Shown one piece after another: positions 1 through 7,931 of a stretch of 64,000 nt of DNA (position 1 is its first letter; each line of letters begins with the position of its first letter). This stretch comes from Sphingomonas guangdongensis (GTDB lineage: Bacteria; Pseudomonadota; Alphaproteobacteria; Sphingomonadales; Sphingomonadaceae), in contig NZ_OBMI01000003.1 of the NCBI RefSeq assembly GCF_900199185.1, positions 682,001 through 746,000 of the forward strand. Direction: 5' to 3'. The notes under the pieces were generated by a model. That model was not told where the DNA came from. It did no database searches and saw only the letters and a program-made list of their open reading frames with translations. A program made the translations under genes and the position numbers.

Positions 1-450
1 GTGGCCGGGCGACAGCATGACGTGCGCGTCGAGCGAGCCGATCCTGAACTGCTCGCCATCGGCGAACAGGCGATCCCACTGGCTACCATCGACGGGCAGG
101 TCGGGCAGGCAGTAGATGTCCTGCCAGAGCTTCTGCACCTCCACGACCTTGGTGCCGATCGCGGTTTTGCCCCCTGTCTTTTCCGCGAGATACGGCGCGG
201 CCGAGAAGTGATCGGCATGGGGATGGGTATCGAGCACCCATTCCACAGTAAGTCCCTTGGCGCGGACATATTCGAGGATCATATCGGCATTGTCGGTTGC
301 GGTCGCACCGGCACGGGGATCGAAGTCGAGGACCGGATCGATAATCGCGGCGGTCTTCGTGGCTTCGTCGACCACGACATACTGGAAGCTGCCGGTGCGC
401 TCGTCATGGAGCGACGCAACCGTCATGCCCTTGTGATTATACTCGATCAT
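1..450 (-). CDS. MBL-fold hydrolase, persulfide dioxygenase-like (partial, 3' end outside window)
   Basis: The first 150 residues of a metallo-beta-lactamase-fold protein run off the left edge. The metal-binding motif THPHADH is at residues 75-81 and the second-ligand SPGH is the last thing visible (147-150). The start ATG has a good GAGGA ribosome site. It resembles the MBL protein encoded at 5871-6788 in the same operon, which suggests a paralogous pair. Family knowledge points to ETHE1/Blh-type oxidation of glutathione persulfide to sulfite in the cytoplasm. The substrate is inferred from the sulfide operon context, not seen. Confidence 0.85.
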   Translation of the reverse strand, partial: MIEYNHKGMTVASLHDERTGSFQYVVVDEATKTAAIIDPVLDFDPRAGATATDNADMILEYVRAKGLTVEWVLDTHPHADHFSAAPYLAEKTGGKTAIGTKVVEVQKLWQDIYCLPDLPVDGSQWDRLFADGEQFRIGSLDAHVMLSPGH

Positions 451-471
451 GTTTCGTATCCTCTCGCATCG

Positions 472-1113
472 TCAGCTTTCTTCCCGCGCACGCGCGAACA
501 GCCGTTGGAAATCGCTGGCGTCGATCGCGCCCATCACCAGCATGGGACCGGCAAGATAACCCGGGGTGCCCGCCAGTCCGATCGAATAGGCTTCCTGTCC
601 GTTCGCCCGCAGGCGGGCTGCGACAGCGTCCGCGTGGGCGGCAAGCCAGGTCATCGCGCGCAGCCAATCGCCGCCAGCGCGCATCACGACGTCCCGCAAC
701 ACGTCGTCGTCGATCGTGCGGCTGTCCGTCATCAACGCACGATGGACGGTCGGGTAAACTCCCTGTTCGGCGCACGCGAGCGCCACGCTTGCGGCACGTT
801 CGGATGGCGGACCGAAGATGGGCCAATCCTTGTAGATGACCCGCACCTTGCCGTCGCGTTGCACAGCCTCTTCCAGGGCGGAAAATCCATGACGGCAGGC
901 CGGGCAACGATAGTCGGTGAACACGGCAAGCCGGAGCGTAGCATCGGCAGGTCCGTCCTCGGGCGAGCCGTTACCGGCAAGGATCAGGTCGGCGGTCGGC
1001 CCGACGTCGCGCCCGATCGGGGCGGTACGCCGTAGAACCTGCCCGACTGCCCAACCACCCACGACCACCGCGCCCAAGCCGGCAAGCTGTCTCCGATTGA
1101 GCGGCCCGGGCAT
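472..1113 (-). CDS. DsbA-family thiol:disulfide oxidoreductase (CPAC)
   Basis: A 213-residue protein with a hydrophobic N-terminal anchor (about residues 10-27, after an Arg pair), then a thioredoxin-fold DsbA domain. The redox motif CPAC is at 70-73, followed by the family sequence KDWPIFGP; a cis-Pro GTPGY segment is near the end. It should act in the periplasm. It lies two bases downstream of a second DsbA-like gene in the sulfide operon, so both probably handle thiols or persulfides on exported proteins. CPAC is an uncommon spacer compared with CPHC of E. coli DsbA, so oxidase versus isomerase/reductase direction is open. Confidence 0.85.
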   Translation of the reverse strand: MPGPLNRRQLAGLGAVVVGGWAVGQVLRRTAPIGRDVGPTADLILAGNGSPEDGPADATLRLAVFTDYRCPACRHGFSALEEAVQRDGKVRVIYKDWPIFGPPSERAASVALACAEQGVYPTVHRALMTDSRTIDDDVLRDVVMRAGGDWLRAMTWLAAHADAVAARLRANGQEAYSIGLAGTPGYLAGPMLVMGAIDASDFQRLFARAREES

Positions 1114-1115
1114 GG

Positions 1116-1742
1116 TCAGCGCGCCGCTGGTTTTTTGCGCGCTTCCGCGACGAGACGACGCAACGTCGGGAGATCGACAGCACCGGCGACGACCTGCGAG
1201 CCGACGATCAGCGCTGGTGTTCCGTTGAAACCGATCGCCTGGGCGATGCTATCGGTGCGCGTAAGCAGCGCGTCGATTTCGGCGCCACGGTTCTTCAAAT
1301 CGCGTTGCAGACGGGGCCAGTCGACCTTGGCTTTGGCAGCCGCTGCCTTGACGCCCGCGCTGTCGAGCCGCGCCGGCGAGGTCATCAGGGCCTCGTGAAA
1401 GGCGGCATGCCTGCCCTGCCATTGGCTCGCGACAGCCGCGCGTGACGCCTCACGCGAGGCAGGTCCGAAGATCGGCCAGTCCCGGTACACGACCCGTACC
1501 TTCGGGTCGGAGCGAAGCAGGGCGTTCAGCACCGGCTCCATGCGACGGCAATAGGGGCAGTTATAGTCGAAAAACTCGACAACCGTGACGTCGTAGGTCC
1601 TGCCGGCGCGCTTGGGAGCCACGGGATCGTCAACGACCGCCTTGCGCGACAGATCGGGCTGCTGGGCCATGAGAGGCGTGATCGGCGCGGCGAAGGCAAG
1701 CGCGGCCAGGAGGCCCCGAGACAACAGGTTGCGACGATTCAT
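1116..1742 (-). CDS. DsbA-family thiol:disulfide oxidoreductase (CPYC)
   Basis: A 208-residue secreted protein: signal peptide 1-27 ending near PLMAQQ, DsbA-type thioredoxin fold with CPYC at residues 62-65, the RDWPIFGP family sequence and a cis-Pro GTPAL loop. It is similar in length and motif order to the next gene downstream (472-1113), which suggests tandem duplication. Its ATG overlaps the stop of the upstream TlpA-like gene (ATGA), so translation is probably coupled. CPYC is typical of reductive or glutaredoxin-like members. Periplasmic location is inferred from the signal peptide. Confidence 0.87.
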   Translation of the reverse strand: MNRRNLLSRGLLAALAFAAPITPLMAQQPDLSRKAVVDDPVAPKRAGRTYDVTVVEFFDYNCPYCRRMEPVLNALLRSDPKVRVVYRDWPIFGPASREASRAAVASQWQGRHAAFHEALMTSPARLDSAGVKAAAAKAKVDWPRLQRDLKNRGAEIDALLTRTDSIAQAIGFNGTPALIVGSQVVAGAVDLPTLRRLVAEARKKPAAR

Positions 1743-2548
1743 CGGTGTTTCCTTGCTAATTCGATTCCATCGGCGAGCGCAGCGCGTGACAATTCACCGA
1801 GCTGGAGCTGTACGATCGTGCCGTCGCCCGCAACGAAGGCCGTTGCGGGATACCCCGCCACCTTCAGGGCTTGAGAAAGGCCACGATCGGGGTCGAGCGC
1901 GACATGGCGCGCTCCGATATTTTCACGGCCGAGAAAACCGCTGACGATCGCTTGCGCCTCGCCCTGATCGGCAAGAAGGATCGGGACCTCGCCAGGGCGC
2001 GACGCAACCGCATCGAGCATCGGCAGCTCACGCCGACACGGACCGCACCATGTCGCCCACAGGTTGACCACGAAGGGCCTGCCACGGAAGCGATCGAGTG
2101 GAAGCGGCGCGCCGGACGGGGTTGTCAGGTTGAGATGATAGGGGAACGGGCCGTAGGTCACGGGAGGGATCAGCGCCTGAAGCGAGAACCAGAGGCCACC
2201 CGCAACAGCCAACGCTCCCCAGCCTGCCGCCAGCGCGCTTGAGCGGCCAAGCCGGATCGCCAGCATCGCCGCAGCGCCCAGAAGCCCTGCAACGGGGGAA
2301 AAGCCACCCTGCCACACGGCAAGGATGGACAGCGGAGCGCCGGTGTAGCTCGACCAATGCGCTGCGACGTAACCGATCCGTGCCGTGACCAGTCCAGCGA
2401 CGATGGCGCTGGTGGAGACCGTCGATACGCGAGGGAAGCGGAACCGACCGGCCAGTGTCGTGAGGCCAAGGAACACGACGATGCACAGCACGGCAAGCCC
2501 GCGATCGACGGCCAGCATCAGCGGCCCGATGGCAATCGCACCCGCCAT
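1739..2548 (-). CDS. Membrane-anchored TlpA/DsbE-like thioredoxin
   Basis: A 269-residue protein with about four membrane segments in residues 1-130 and a C-terminal thioredoxin domain with WCGPC at 167-171. The membrane half resembles the prolipoprotein diacylglyceryl transferase-like segment found fused to TlpA domains in many proteobacteria. It probably passes electrons to the two DsbA-like proteins encoded just downstream. The start is the ATG that overlaps the stop of the TauE gene (TGATG). Longer upstream reading in this frame is antisense-like filler inside the TauE gene and was not used. Confidence 0.85.
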   Translation of the reverse strand: MAGAIAIGPLMLAVDRGLAVLCIVVFLGLTTLAGRFRFPRVSTVSTSAIVAGLVTARIGYVAAHWSSYTGAPLSILAVWQGGFSPVAGLLGAAAMLAIRLGRSSALAAGWGALAVAGGLWFSLQALIPPVTYGPFPYHLNLTTPSGAPLPLDRFRGRPFVVNLWATWCGPCRRELPMLDAVASRPGEVPILLADQGEAQAIVSGFLGRENIGARHVALDPDRGLSQALKVAGYPATAFVAGDGTIVQLQLGELSRAALADGIELARKHR

Positions 2549-3330
2549 CAGAGAAACGCGGCCGCGCTTTTCCAGAGCATGTAGGCCGCCACCACGAAGA
2601 TCAGGACGGCGAAGACCGTGGTGAGCGTGCCGCCCGTACCGAGGCGCTTCGCGATGCGCGTGCCGATCAAGCCGCCGACAACTCCACCGGCGATGAACAC
2701 GAAAGCCAGCGGCCAGTCCACCAGACCCGAAAATGCGTAATTGGCGGCCGTCGTCAGCCCGAACGCGGTGACGGCGATCAATGACGTGCCGACGGCGTTC
2801 AGGATCGGCATGCCCGTCGATCCGATCAGGCCGGGGACGATCAGAAAGCCCCCGCCGATGCCGAAGAAGCCCGAGAACAGACCGGTGCCGAGGCCGTAGC
2901 CCAGCACCTTCGGCGCCTTTTCCCGGTTGCACTCCGCCCCCGGGTTGCCCGTGTCACCGCGCCCGCGCAGCATCAGGACGCCGACGACGACCATGACCAG
3001 TGCGAACAGGAACAGGAGCTTGCCGCCGTCGACGGCCTTGCCCGCGGTAGAGCCGAACAGGGCGCCGATGACGCCGGCGGTCGCATACATGCCGCCACAG
3101 CGCCATTTGACGTTATGCGCCCTTGCATGGCCGATCAGCCCCGTGGCGGCGTTAGCCGCGACGGCGAACGCGCTCGTGCCGATGGCGAGATGGGCGTCGG
3201 GCACGCGCACCAGATAGACCATGAGTGGGACGGCGAGGATCGAGCCGCCCCCGCCGACAAGCCCGAGGGTAAAGCCCACCAGGCTGCCGGATAACGCACC
3301 CAGCAGATACTGGATCGGTTCGAGGGTCAT
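2548..3330 (-). CDS. TauE/SafE (TSUP) family exporter
   Basis: A 260-residue, very hydrophobic protein with two internally similar halves of about four membrane helices each. Glycine-rich signatures GLVGGGGSILAVPLMVYL (near residue 25) and GFFGIGGGFLIVPGLI (near 155) are hallmarks of the sulfite exporter TauE/SafE family. In a sulfide oxidation operon the likely cargo is sulfite, thiosulfate or another oxidised sulfur anion; this is inference. Start and stop both overlap the neighbouring genes by one to four bases. Confidence 0.9.
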   Translation of the reverse strand: MTLEPIQYLLGALSGSLVGFTLGLVGGGGSILAVPLMVYLVRVPDAHLAIGTSAFAVAANAATGLIGHARAHNVKWRCGGMYATAGVIGALFGSTAGKAVDGGKLLFLFALVMVVVGVLMLRGRGDTGNPGAECNREKAPKVLGYGLGTGLFSGFFGIGGGFLIVPGLIGSTGMPILNAVGTSLIAVTAFGLTTAANYAFSGLVDWPLAFVFIAGGVVGGLIGTRIAKRLGTGGTLTTVFAVLIFVVAAYMLWKSAAAFL

Positions 3331-4559
3331 GCCGCTTTGCCGATCTTATGCGGAGCCGCCATCCATTCATGGCCTTTCAGCATGCCTTGCCAGTAAATCG
3401 GGGGCAGCATCCGCTCCTTCAGGAACCAGGCAGCGCGCGTCGGGCGCGTGCCGTTCAGCAGCCACGACGGAAAGCTGGGGAGCAGTTTTCCACCATAGCC
3501 GAACTCGGCGAGGACGATCTTGCCGCGCTCGACGGTGAGCGGGCACGACCCATAGCCGTCATAGTCGACAACAGGAGGCTTGCCTTCGAGTGCGGCGAGC
3601 GCGTTGACCGCCACCACGGGTGCCTGCTTGCGGGCTGCCGCAGCCGTCTTCGCATTGCTCGTCCCCGCAGCATCGCCCAAGGCAAAGACGTTGTCGTATC
3701 GCTTGTGGCGCAGCGTCGCCTCATCGACCTCGACGAAGCCGTTTGCCGCCGCGAGCGAACTTTTGGCAACGACGTCATGCGACACCTGCGGCGGCACGAC
3801 GTGGAGCATGTCGAACCCGCGCTCGATCCGCTCGCTGACACCGTTCTGCTTGCGCTCGAAGGTGGCAATACGCCGATCGGCGTCGACCGCGACGAGGTTG
3901 GATTCGAGCTTGAGGTTGATCCTATACTTCTCGACATATTCCATCAGCGCAGGGACATAGGTCGCGACGCCGAACAGCGCCGCACCGGCGTTGTGAAATT
4001 CGACGTCGATCGCGGGGAGAACACCGCGTTCGCGCCAGATGTCGCAGGACAGGTACATCGCCTTTTGAGGCGCGCCGGCGCACTTGATCGGCATCGGCGG
4101 TTGCGAGAACAGCGCGCGTCCCCGCTGCAATTCCTGGACAAGCTGGTAGGTGTAGGGCGCCAGATCGTAGCGGTAGTTGGACGTGACCCCGTTGCGGCCC
4201 AACGCTTCGGTAAGCCCCGCGATCTTCTCCCACGCCAAACGCAGGCCGGGGGCGACGATCAGGACACGATAGGCGATCGTATCCCCGTCGCCCAGGGTGA
4301 TCGCCTGACGCTCGGGGTCGATGGTGATCGCCGGCAGCCGGATCCATTCGACGCCCTTGGGCATGACATCGGCTTCGGCCTTGCGGGTCTGTTCGGGGGT
4401 GAAAACGCCTGCCCCGACTAACGTCCAACCGGGCTGGTAATAATGGTCCCGGGCCGCATCGACGACCGCGATCGACACCTTGGCGTTACGTTTCAGGATG
4501 CTGGCGGCGGTTGCGATGCCCGCAGCTCCGCCTCCGATGATGACGATGTCGTAGGTCAT
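3327..4559 (-). CDS. sqr: Sulfide:quinone oxidoreductase, type II
   Basis: A 410-residue FAD enzyme that oxidises sulfide and passes electrons to the quinone pool. An N-terminal Rossmann motif IIGGGAAG (7-14), Cys160 in IKCAGAPQKAMYL, Cys172, the GDAAG flavin motif (295-299) and Cys339 in YGSCPLTV can be read. The IKCAGAPQ and SCPL sequences match the two catalytic cysteines of the mitochondrial SQOR/HMT2 (type II) group. The ATG at 4559 gives the usual MTYDIVIIGG start and overlaps the upstream stop by four bases. It is the key sulfide-consuming enzyme of this operon. Confidence 0.93.
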   Translation of the reverse strand: MTYDIVIIGGGAAGIATAASILKRNAKVSIAVVDAARDHYYQPGWTLVGAGVFTPEQTRKAEADVMPKGVEWIRLPAITIDPERQAITLGDGDTIAYRVLIVAPGLRLAWEKIAGLTEALGRNGVTSNYRYDLAPYTYQLVQELQRGRALFSQPPMPIKCAGAPQKAMYLSCDIWRERGVLPAIDVEFHNAGAALFGVATYVPALMEYVEKYRINLKLESNLVAVDADRRIATFERKQNGVSERIERGFDMLHVVPPQVSHDVVAKSSLAAANGFVEVDEATLRHKRYDNVFALGDAAGTSNAKTAAAARKQAPVVAVNALAALEGKPPVVDYDGYGSCPLTVERGKIVLAEFGYGGKLLPSFPSWLLNGTRPTRAAWFLKERMLPPIYWQGMLKGHEWMAAPHKIGKAA

Positions 4560-4990
4560 TTGCCGGTTCTTTCGGACCGGCGAGCGAGCGCCGGCTTCAG
4601 ATCGGCCAGGTCGTACCCGGCTGCCTTGGCCTGACCGACGATCGTTTCGGGATCGGCATGACTCGCCTCCGCCAGCGCCCATAGGGTAGCCGCCCGCGTG
4701 CCGCTTCGGCAGAAGCCGAGCGTCGGTCCCGGCAGCGCAGTCAGCGCTTCCTTCATCCGGTCCGCATCGGCATCGGTCGCCTTGCCCGGCACGATCGGGA
4801 CATGGGCGAACGCAAGGCCGTGTTCTTCGGCGATCCGGGCCATCTCGTGTGCGCTCGGCTGTCCCTGCTCCTCGCCATTTGGCCGGCTCGAAACGATCGA
4901 GCGAAACCCCGCCTGTGCGGCGGCAGCGACATCATCCCGGGTGAGCTGGGGAGCAGCCGAGAAGGACGGTGTGATCTTCTTGAAGGCCAT
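4556..4990 (-). CDS. TIGR01244/DUF442 phosphatase-like sulfurtransferase
   Basis: A 144-residue protein with the Cys-loop CRSGTR at residues 94-99, typical of the dual-specificity-phosphatase-like DUF442 (TIGR01244) family. In other bacteria this domain is fused to an MBL persulfide dioxygenase (Blh protein), or the two halves lie side by side. Here they are separate genes in one operon with SQR, which supports a role in moving or hydrolysing persulfide sulfur. A GGAGA ribosome site precedes the ATG. Biochemical function in this family is not firmly known. Confidence 0.88.
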   Translation of the reverse strand: MAFKKITPSFSAAPQLTRDDVAAAAQAGFRSIVSSRPNGEEQGQPSAHEMARIAEEHGLAFAHVPIVPGKATDADADRMKEALTALPGPTLGFCRSGTRAATLWALAEASHADPETIVGQAKAAGYDLADLKPALARRSERTGK

Positions 4991-5008
4991 GTAATGTCTC
5001 CTGTCCGG

Positions 5009-5434
5009 TCACGCCGAACGGCGTGGGATGAGTGCGAAGCGGTGGATGGCTGCGCCGAGCGCCATTGCAGCGGTGAAGAGCAGCGCGGGGGCAGGCTGGA
5101 TCGCGAGCGCGGCGATGGCGGGGCCGGGGCACAGGCCGACAAGGCCCCAGCCTATGCCGAACAGGGCGGCACCGCCGAGGAGGCGCGCGTCGATCGGCGA
5201 CGTGGCCGGCGTATGGAATTGCTCCGCGACGATCGGCGTAGAGCGTCCACGCACGATGAGCCAGGCTATCGCCATCGGCAGGATCGCTCCCGCCATGACG
5301 AATGCCAGGGTCGGGTCCCAGGCACCGGCGACGTCGAGAAACGCCCGTACCCGCGCAGGATCGATCATGCCGGACACGGCGAGGCCGGCGCCGAACAGCG
5401 TGCCGCTGACGAGCGAAAGAAGGCTCTGGCGCAT
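5009..5434 (-). CDS. YeeE/YedE-type (DUF6691) sulfur transport membrane protein, second half
   Basis: A 141-residue inner-membrane protein with about four helices. It carries SGTLFGAGLAVSGM near the start and GLVGLCPGPAI in the second half, where the Cys in CPGP is the conserved sulfur-contact residue of YeeE/YedE transporters. Together with the preceding gene it makes a split, two-subunit version of a YeeE-type thiosulfate/sulfur channel. Its ATG overlaps the stop of that gene (ATGA), as expected for subunits made together. Confidence 0.88.
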   Translation of the reverse strand: MRQSLLSLVSGTLFGAGLAVSGMIDPARVRAFLDVAGAWDPTLAFVMAGAILPMAIAWLIVRGRSTPIVAEQFHTPATSPIDARLLGGAALFGIGWGLVGLCPGPAIAALAIQPAPALLFTAAMALGAAIHRFALIPRRSA

Positions 5435-5874
5435 CACGATACCACTCCCGCGAGACGCATGAGGGTCACGGTGGCGATGCCGGTCGCCATGAACGTGCCG
5501 GTCGCGACGATGGACCGCGGCGACAGGCGCGACAGGCCGCAGACGCCGTGACCGCTGGTGCACCCCGCGCCGAGCCGCGTCCCGATCCCGACGATCAGCC
5601 CGGCGACGGCGATCAGCCCGAGCGACGTCGGGAAGCGAGCTTCCACATTCACATTGGCTGCGGTCAGCGCCGCGCCCAGGGGCAGCCCCGCCGTGAAAAG
5701 CAAGGCCATCATCCAAGGCGCTCCCCCTTCAGAGAGAGCGAGGACACGCGCGAACATGCCGCTGACCCCGGCGATGCGGCCGTTGCCCAGCAACATGATC
5801 GCCGCAGCGAACCCGATCATCAGGCCGCCGATGAAGCCGGCAAGCGGCATGGCATGGGGAAATCCGGGCATCAC
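5434..5874 (-). CDS. YeeE/YedE-family sulfur transport membrane protein, first half
   Basis: A 146-residue membrane protein with about four helices. The conserved sequence GAGCTSGHGVCGLSRLS (about residues 100-116) holds the paired cysteines characteristic of YeeE/YedE. Family members import thiosulfate or pass sulfur across the inner membrane; partner subunit is the next gene. It overlaps the stop of the MBL gene upstream by four bases. The presence in an SQR/persulfide dioxygenase operon favours sulfur-compound transport, but the direction of transport cannot be told from sequence. Confidence 0.88.
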   Translation of the reverse strand: MMPGFPHAMPLAGFIGGLMIGFAAAIMLLGNGRIAGVSGMFARVLALSEGGAPWMMALLFTAGLPLGAALTAANVNVEARFPTSLGLIAVAGLIVGIGTRLGAGCTSGHGVCGLSRLSPRSIVATGTFMATGIATVTLMRLAGVVS

Positions 5875-6788
5875 AGCGTATCCAGTGGAATCTTGAGGTA
5901 GCGGGTGCCGTTGACTTCCGGCTCCGGCAGATGGCCGCCGCGCATATTGACCTGCACCGATGGCAGGATGAGCTTGGGCATCGACAAGGTGGCGTCCCGA
6001 CTGGTGCGCATCGCGACGAAGTTGTCTTCGTCCACCCCCTCATGAACGTGGACGTTGCCGACGCGCTGCGCGCCCACGGTCGTCTCCCAGACATACCGGT
6101 CGCGCCCCGCAGCCTTGTAGTCGTGGCACAGGAACAGCCGCGTCTCGTCGGGCAACTGCATCAGTCGACGGATCGAGCGGAATAGCTGGCGCGCATCACC
6201 ACCGGGGAAGTCTGCGCGTGCGGTGCCGTAGTCCGGCATGAACAGGGTATCGCCGGTGAAGACTGCGTCGCCGATGACATAGGCCATATCGGCGGGGGTG
6301 TGCCCCGGCACATGCAGCGCGATGGCCTCGATGTCGCCGATCGTAAAACGGTCGCCATCGTCGAACAGGTGGTCGAACTCGGAGCCGTCCCGTTCGAAGT
6401 CGGTGCCGGCGTTGAAAATCTTGCCGAAGACGTTCTGCACGCGAATGATGTCGCGGCCGATCGCGAGCTGACCGCCCAGCGCCTTTTGCAGATAGGGCGC
6501 CGCAGACAGGTGGTCGGCATGAGCATGGGTTTCGAGCAGCCAGTCGACCGAAAGGCCGTGCTCCCGCACATAAGCGATTACCGCATCCGCCGACGCCGTA
6601 TTGGTGCGACCGGCCGCAGCGTCGAAGTTCAGGACACTGTCAACGATCGCCGCCTTTCGCGTGGCGGGGTCCCAGACGACGTAGGTCGCGGTGTTGGTCG
6701 GCTCGTCGAAGAACGAGTGAACGACCGGCGCTACCGCCGCCTTCGCACGTTCAATCTGCGCAACTGCCTCATTCAACGCCGATTCCAC
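5871..6788 (-). CDS. MBL-fold persulfide dioxygenase-like hydrolase
   Basis: First gene of the sulfide operon, about 305 residues. The metal motif THAHADH is at 87-93, followed by a VPGHTPADMAYV segment and GDTLFMPDYGTARADFPGGD, all typical of the ETHE1/Blh branch that oxidises persulfides to sulfite with Fe. The GTG at 6788 is chosen as start because a strong TTGGAGG lies five bases before it; a TTG at 6800 is in frame but has no ribosome site and is directly preceded by a stop. About 60 C-terminal residues extend past the MBL core. Cytoplasmic. Confidence 0.87.
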   Translation of the reverse strand: MESALNEAVAQIERAKAAVAPVVHSFFDEPTNTATYVVWDPATRKAAIVDSVLNFDAAAGRTNTASADAVIAYVREHGLSVDWLLETHAHADHLSAAPYLQKALGGQLAIGRDIIRVQNVFGKIFNAGTDFERDGSEFDHLFDDGDRFTIGDIEAIALHVPGHTPADMAYVIGDAVFTGDTLFMPDYGTARADFPGGDARQLFRSIRRLMQLPDETRLFLCHDYKAAGRDRYVWETTVGAQRVGNVHVHEGVDEDNFVAMRTSRDATLSMPKLILPSVQVNMRGGHLPEPEVNGTRYLKIPLDTL

Positions 6789-6799
6789 GATCGCCTCCA

Positions 6800-6833
6800 A
6801 TTATTGATTTCATGGTTTATGTAGTTGTGTAAT
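6800..6833. promoter_or_regulatory. Divergent promoter/operator between sulfide operon and peroxiredoxin gene
   Basis: This AT-rich island lies in the 84-base gap between divergent genes. It runs from ATTATTGATTT to TTGTGTAAT and reads as an imperfect dyad. A plausible plus-strand promoter is TTGATT (6804-6809), 18 bases, TGTAAT (6828-6833). It is the natural operator for the ArsR-type repressor encoded at 7493; binding here would block both directions. Promoter and repressor assignment are inference. Confidence 0.45.
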
Positions 6834-6872
6834 CCGCTTGCGTCAACGGGCTGCCCGTGCCATCTGAAAAGC

Positions 6873-7496
6873 ATGGAAACGATGGATGCAGACGTACCGC
6901 GCTCGTTGCGCATCGGGGACGCGGCCCCGAATTTCACCGCCCGCACGACGCAGGGCGCGATGTCGCTCGATCAGTATCGTGGTCGTTGGGTCGTGTTCTT
7001 TTCGCACCCGGCTGATTTCACGCCGGTCTGCACCAGCGAGTTCGTGGCCCTGGCGAAGGCCGCACCGCAATTCGAGGAGCTCGACTGCGCCTTGCTCGGG
7101 CTGTCGGTTGACAGCCTGTATTCGCATGTCGCCTGGTTGCGCGCGATCAAGGATGTCTTCGGTGTAGAGGTGCCGTTCCCGGTCGTGGAAGACCCGTCGA
7201 TGGCGGTGGGTTACGCCTATGGCATGCTTGACGAACAGGCCGGCGACGCCTCGGCCGTGCGCGCGACCTATTTCATCGATCCTGAGGGCATCATCCGTGC
7301 GCTCAACTGGTATCCGATGAACGTCGGGCGATCGGTCGACGAGATGCTCCGCACGGTGAGGGCATTGCAGCGATCGGCCGATGGGCAGGCCTATACGCCG
7401 GCCGACTGGCAGCCGGGTGACGACGTCCTGCTCCCGCCCGCCTTGCCGTGCAGCGCCGGTGCCGACTGGTTTCATCAGTTGAAGGCCGATCGATGA
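6873..7496 (+). CDS. 1-Cys peroxiredoxin (Prx6/AhpC-TSA family)
   Basis: About 207 residues. The peroxidatic cysteine is in PADFTPVCTSE (Cys about 53) and the C-terminal part carries the WYPMNVGRSVDEMLR sequence of Prx6-type enzymes. These reduce peroxides, and several homologues in sulfide operons may act on persulfides. The ATG at 6873 has a modest GAAAAG upstream; an in-frame codon at 6825 would add an unconserved tail across the promoter, so it was not used. The stop overlaps the start of the ArsR gene (ATGA), forming a two-gene unit divergent from the sulfide operon. Confidence 0.9.
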   Translation: METMDADVPRSLRIGDAAPNFTARTTQGAMSLDQYRGRWVVFFSHPADFTPVCTSEFVALAKAAPQFEELDCALLGLSVDSLYSHVAWLRAIKDVFGVEVPFPVVEDPSMAVGYAYGMLDEQAGDASAVRATYFIDPEGIIRALNWYPMNVGRSVDEMLRTVRALQRSADGQAYTPADWQPGDDVLLPPALPCSAGADWFHQLKADR

Positions 7497-7903
7497 CGGC
7501 GATCCATCAATCCCGCGCGATCGCCGATGCGGCGGTCGAAAAGCTGCGCGTGTTCGCTCAACCCCAGCGCCTCATGATCCTGTCCTATCTGCTGGGCGGT
7601 GAGCGGCAGGTTGCGGACATAGAGGCTGCGACCGGCGTGACCCAGCCGGCCCTCAGCCAGCAGCTTGCCGAGCTGCGCCGCGCCGAGCTGGTGAAGACGA
7701 GACGCGAGGCAAAGCAGGTCCATTACCGGCTCGCCGATGACGCAGCCGCAATGTGCGTGCGCACGCTCGAGGCGATATTCGGCGCCGATGATCTAGCCGT
7801 GCATGAGGCAGCGCCCGCTTCCCGACCGTCGCGAGCGCGCGGGGCGTCGGCTGCCACGCGGCCGCAAAATATAGGCGCAGCCGTATTTGCGAGGGTCGGA
7901 TAA
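7493..7903 (+). CDS. ArsR-family repressor, SqrR/BigR-like
   Basis: A 136-residue winged-helix regulator; residues about 15-95 form the ArsR fold with recognition helix QPALSQQLAELRRAELV. Position next to SQR and persulfide dioxygenase genes fits the BigR/SqrR group that senses persulfides through two cysteines. Only one cysteine is visible, in AAAMCVRTLEAIF. The segment that carries the first cysteine in BigR/SqrR (LMILC) reads LMILS here. The C-terminal 35 residues are Ala/Arg-rich and not conserved. It probably controls both divergent units. Confidence 0.85.
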   Translation: MTAIHQSRAIADAAVEKLRVFAQPQRLMILSYLLGGERQVADIEAATGVTQPALSQQLAELRRAELVKTRREAKQVHYRLADDAAAMCVRTLEAIFGADDLAVHEAAPASRPSRARGASAATRPQNIGAAVFARVG

Positions 7904-7931
7904 TCATTCCGGTTTCGAAAGGACAAACCAG

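Noticed and set aside
1..1035. 344-codon open frame on the plus strand
   Set aside because: Antisense to the MBL and DsbA-like genes, which have clear catalytic motifs and signal sequences.
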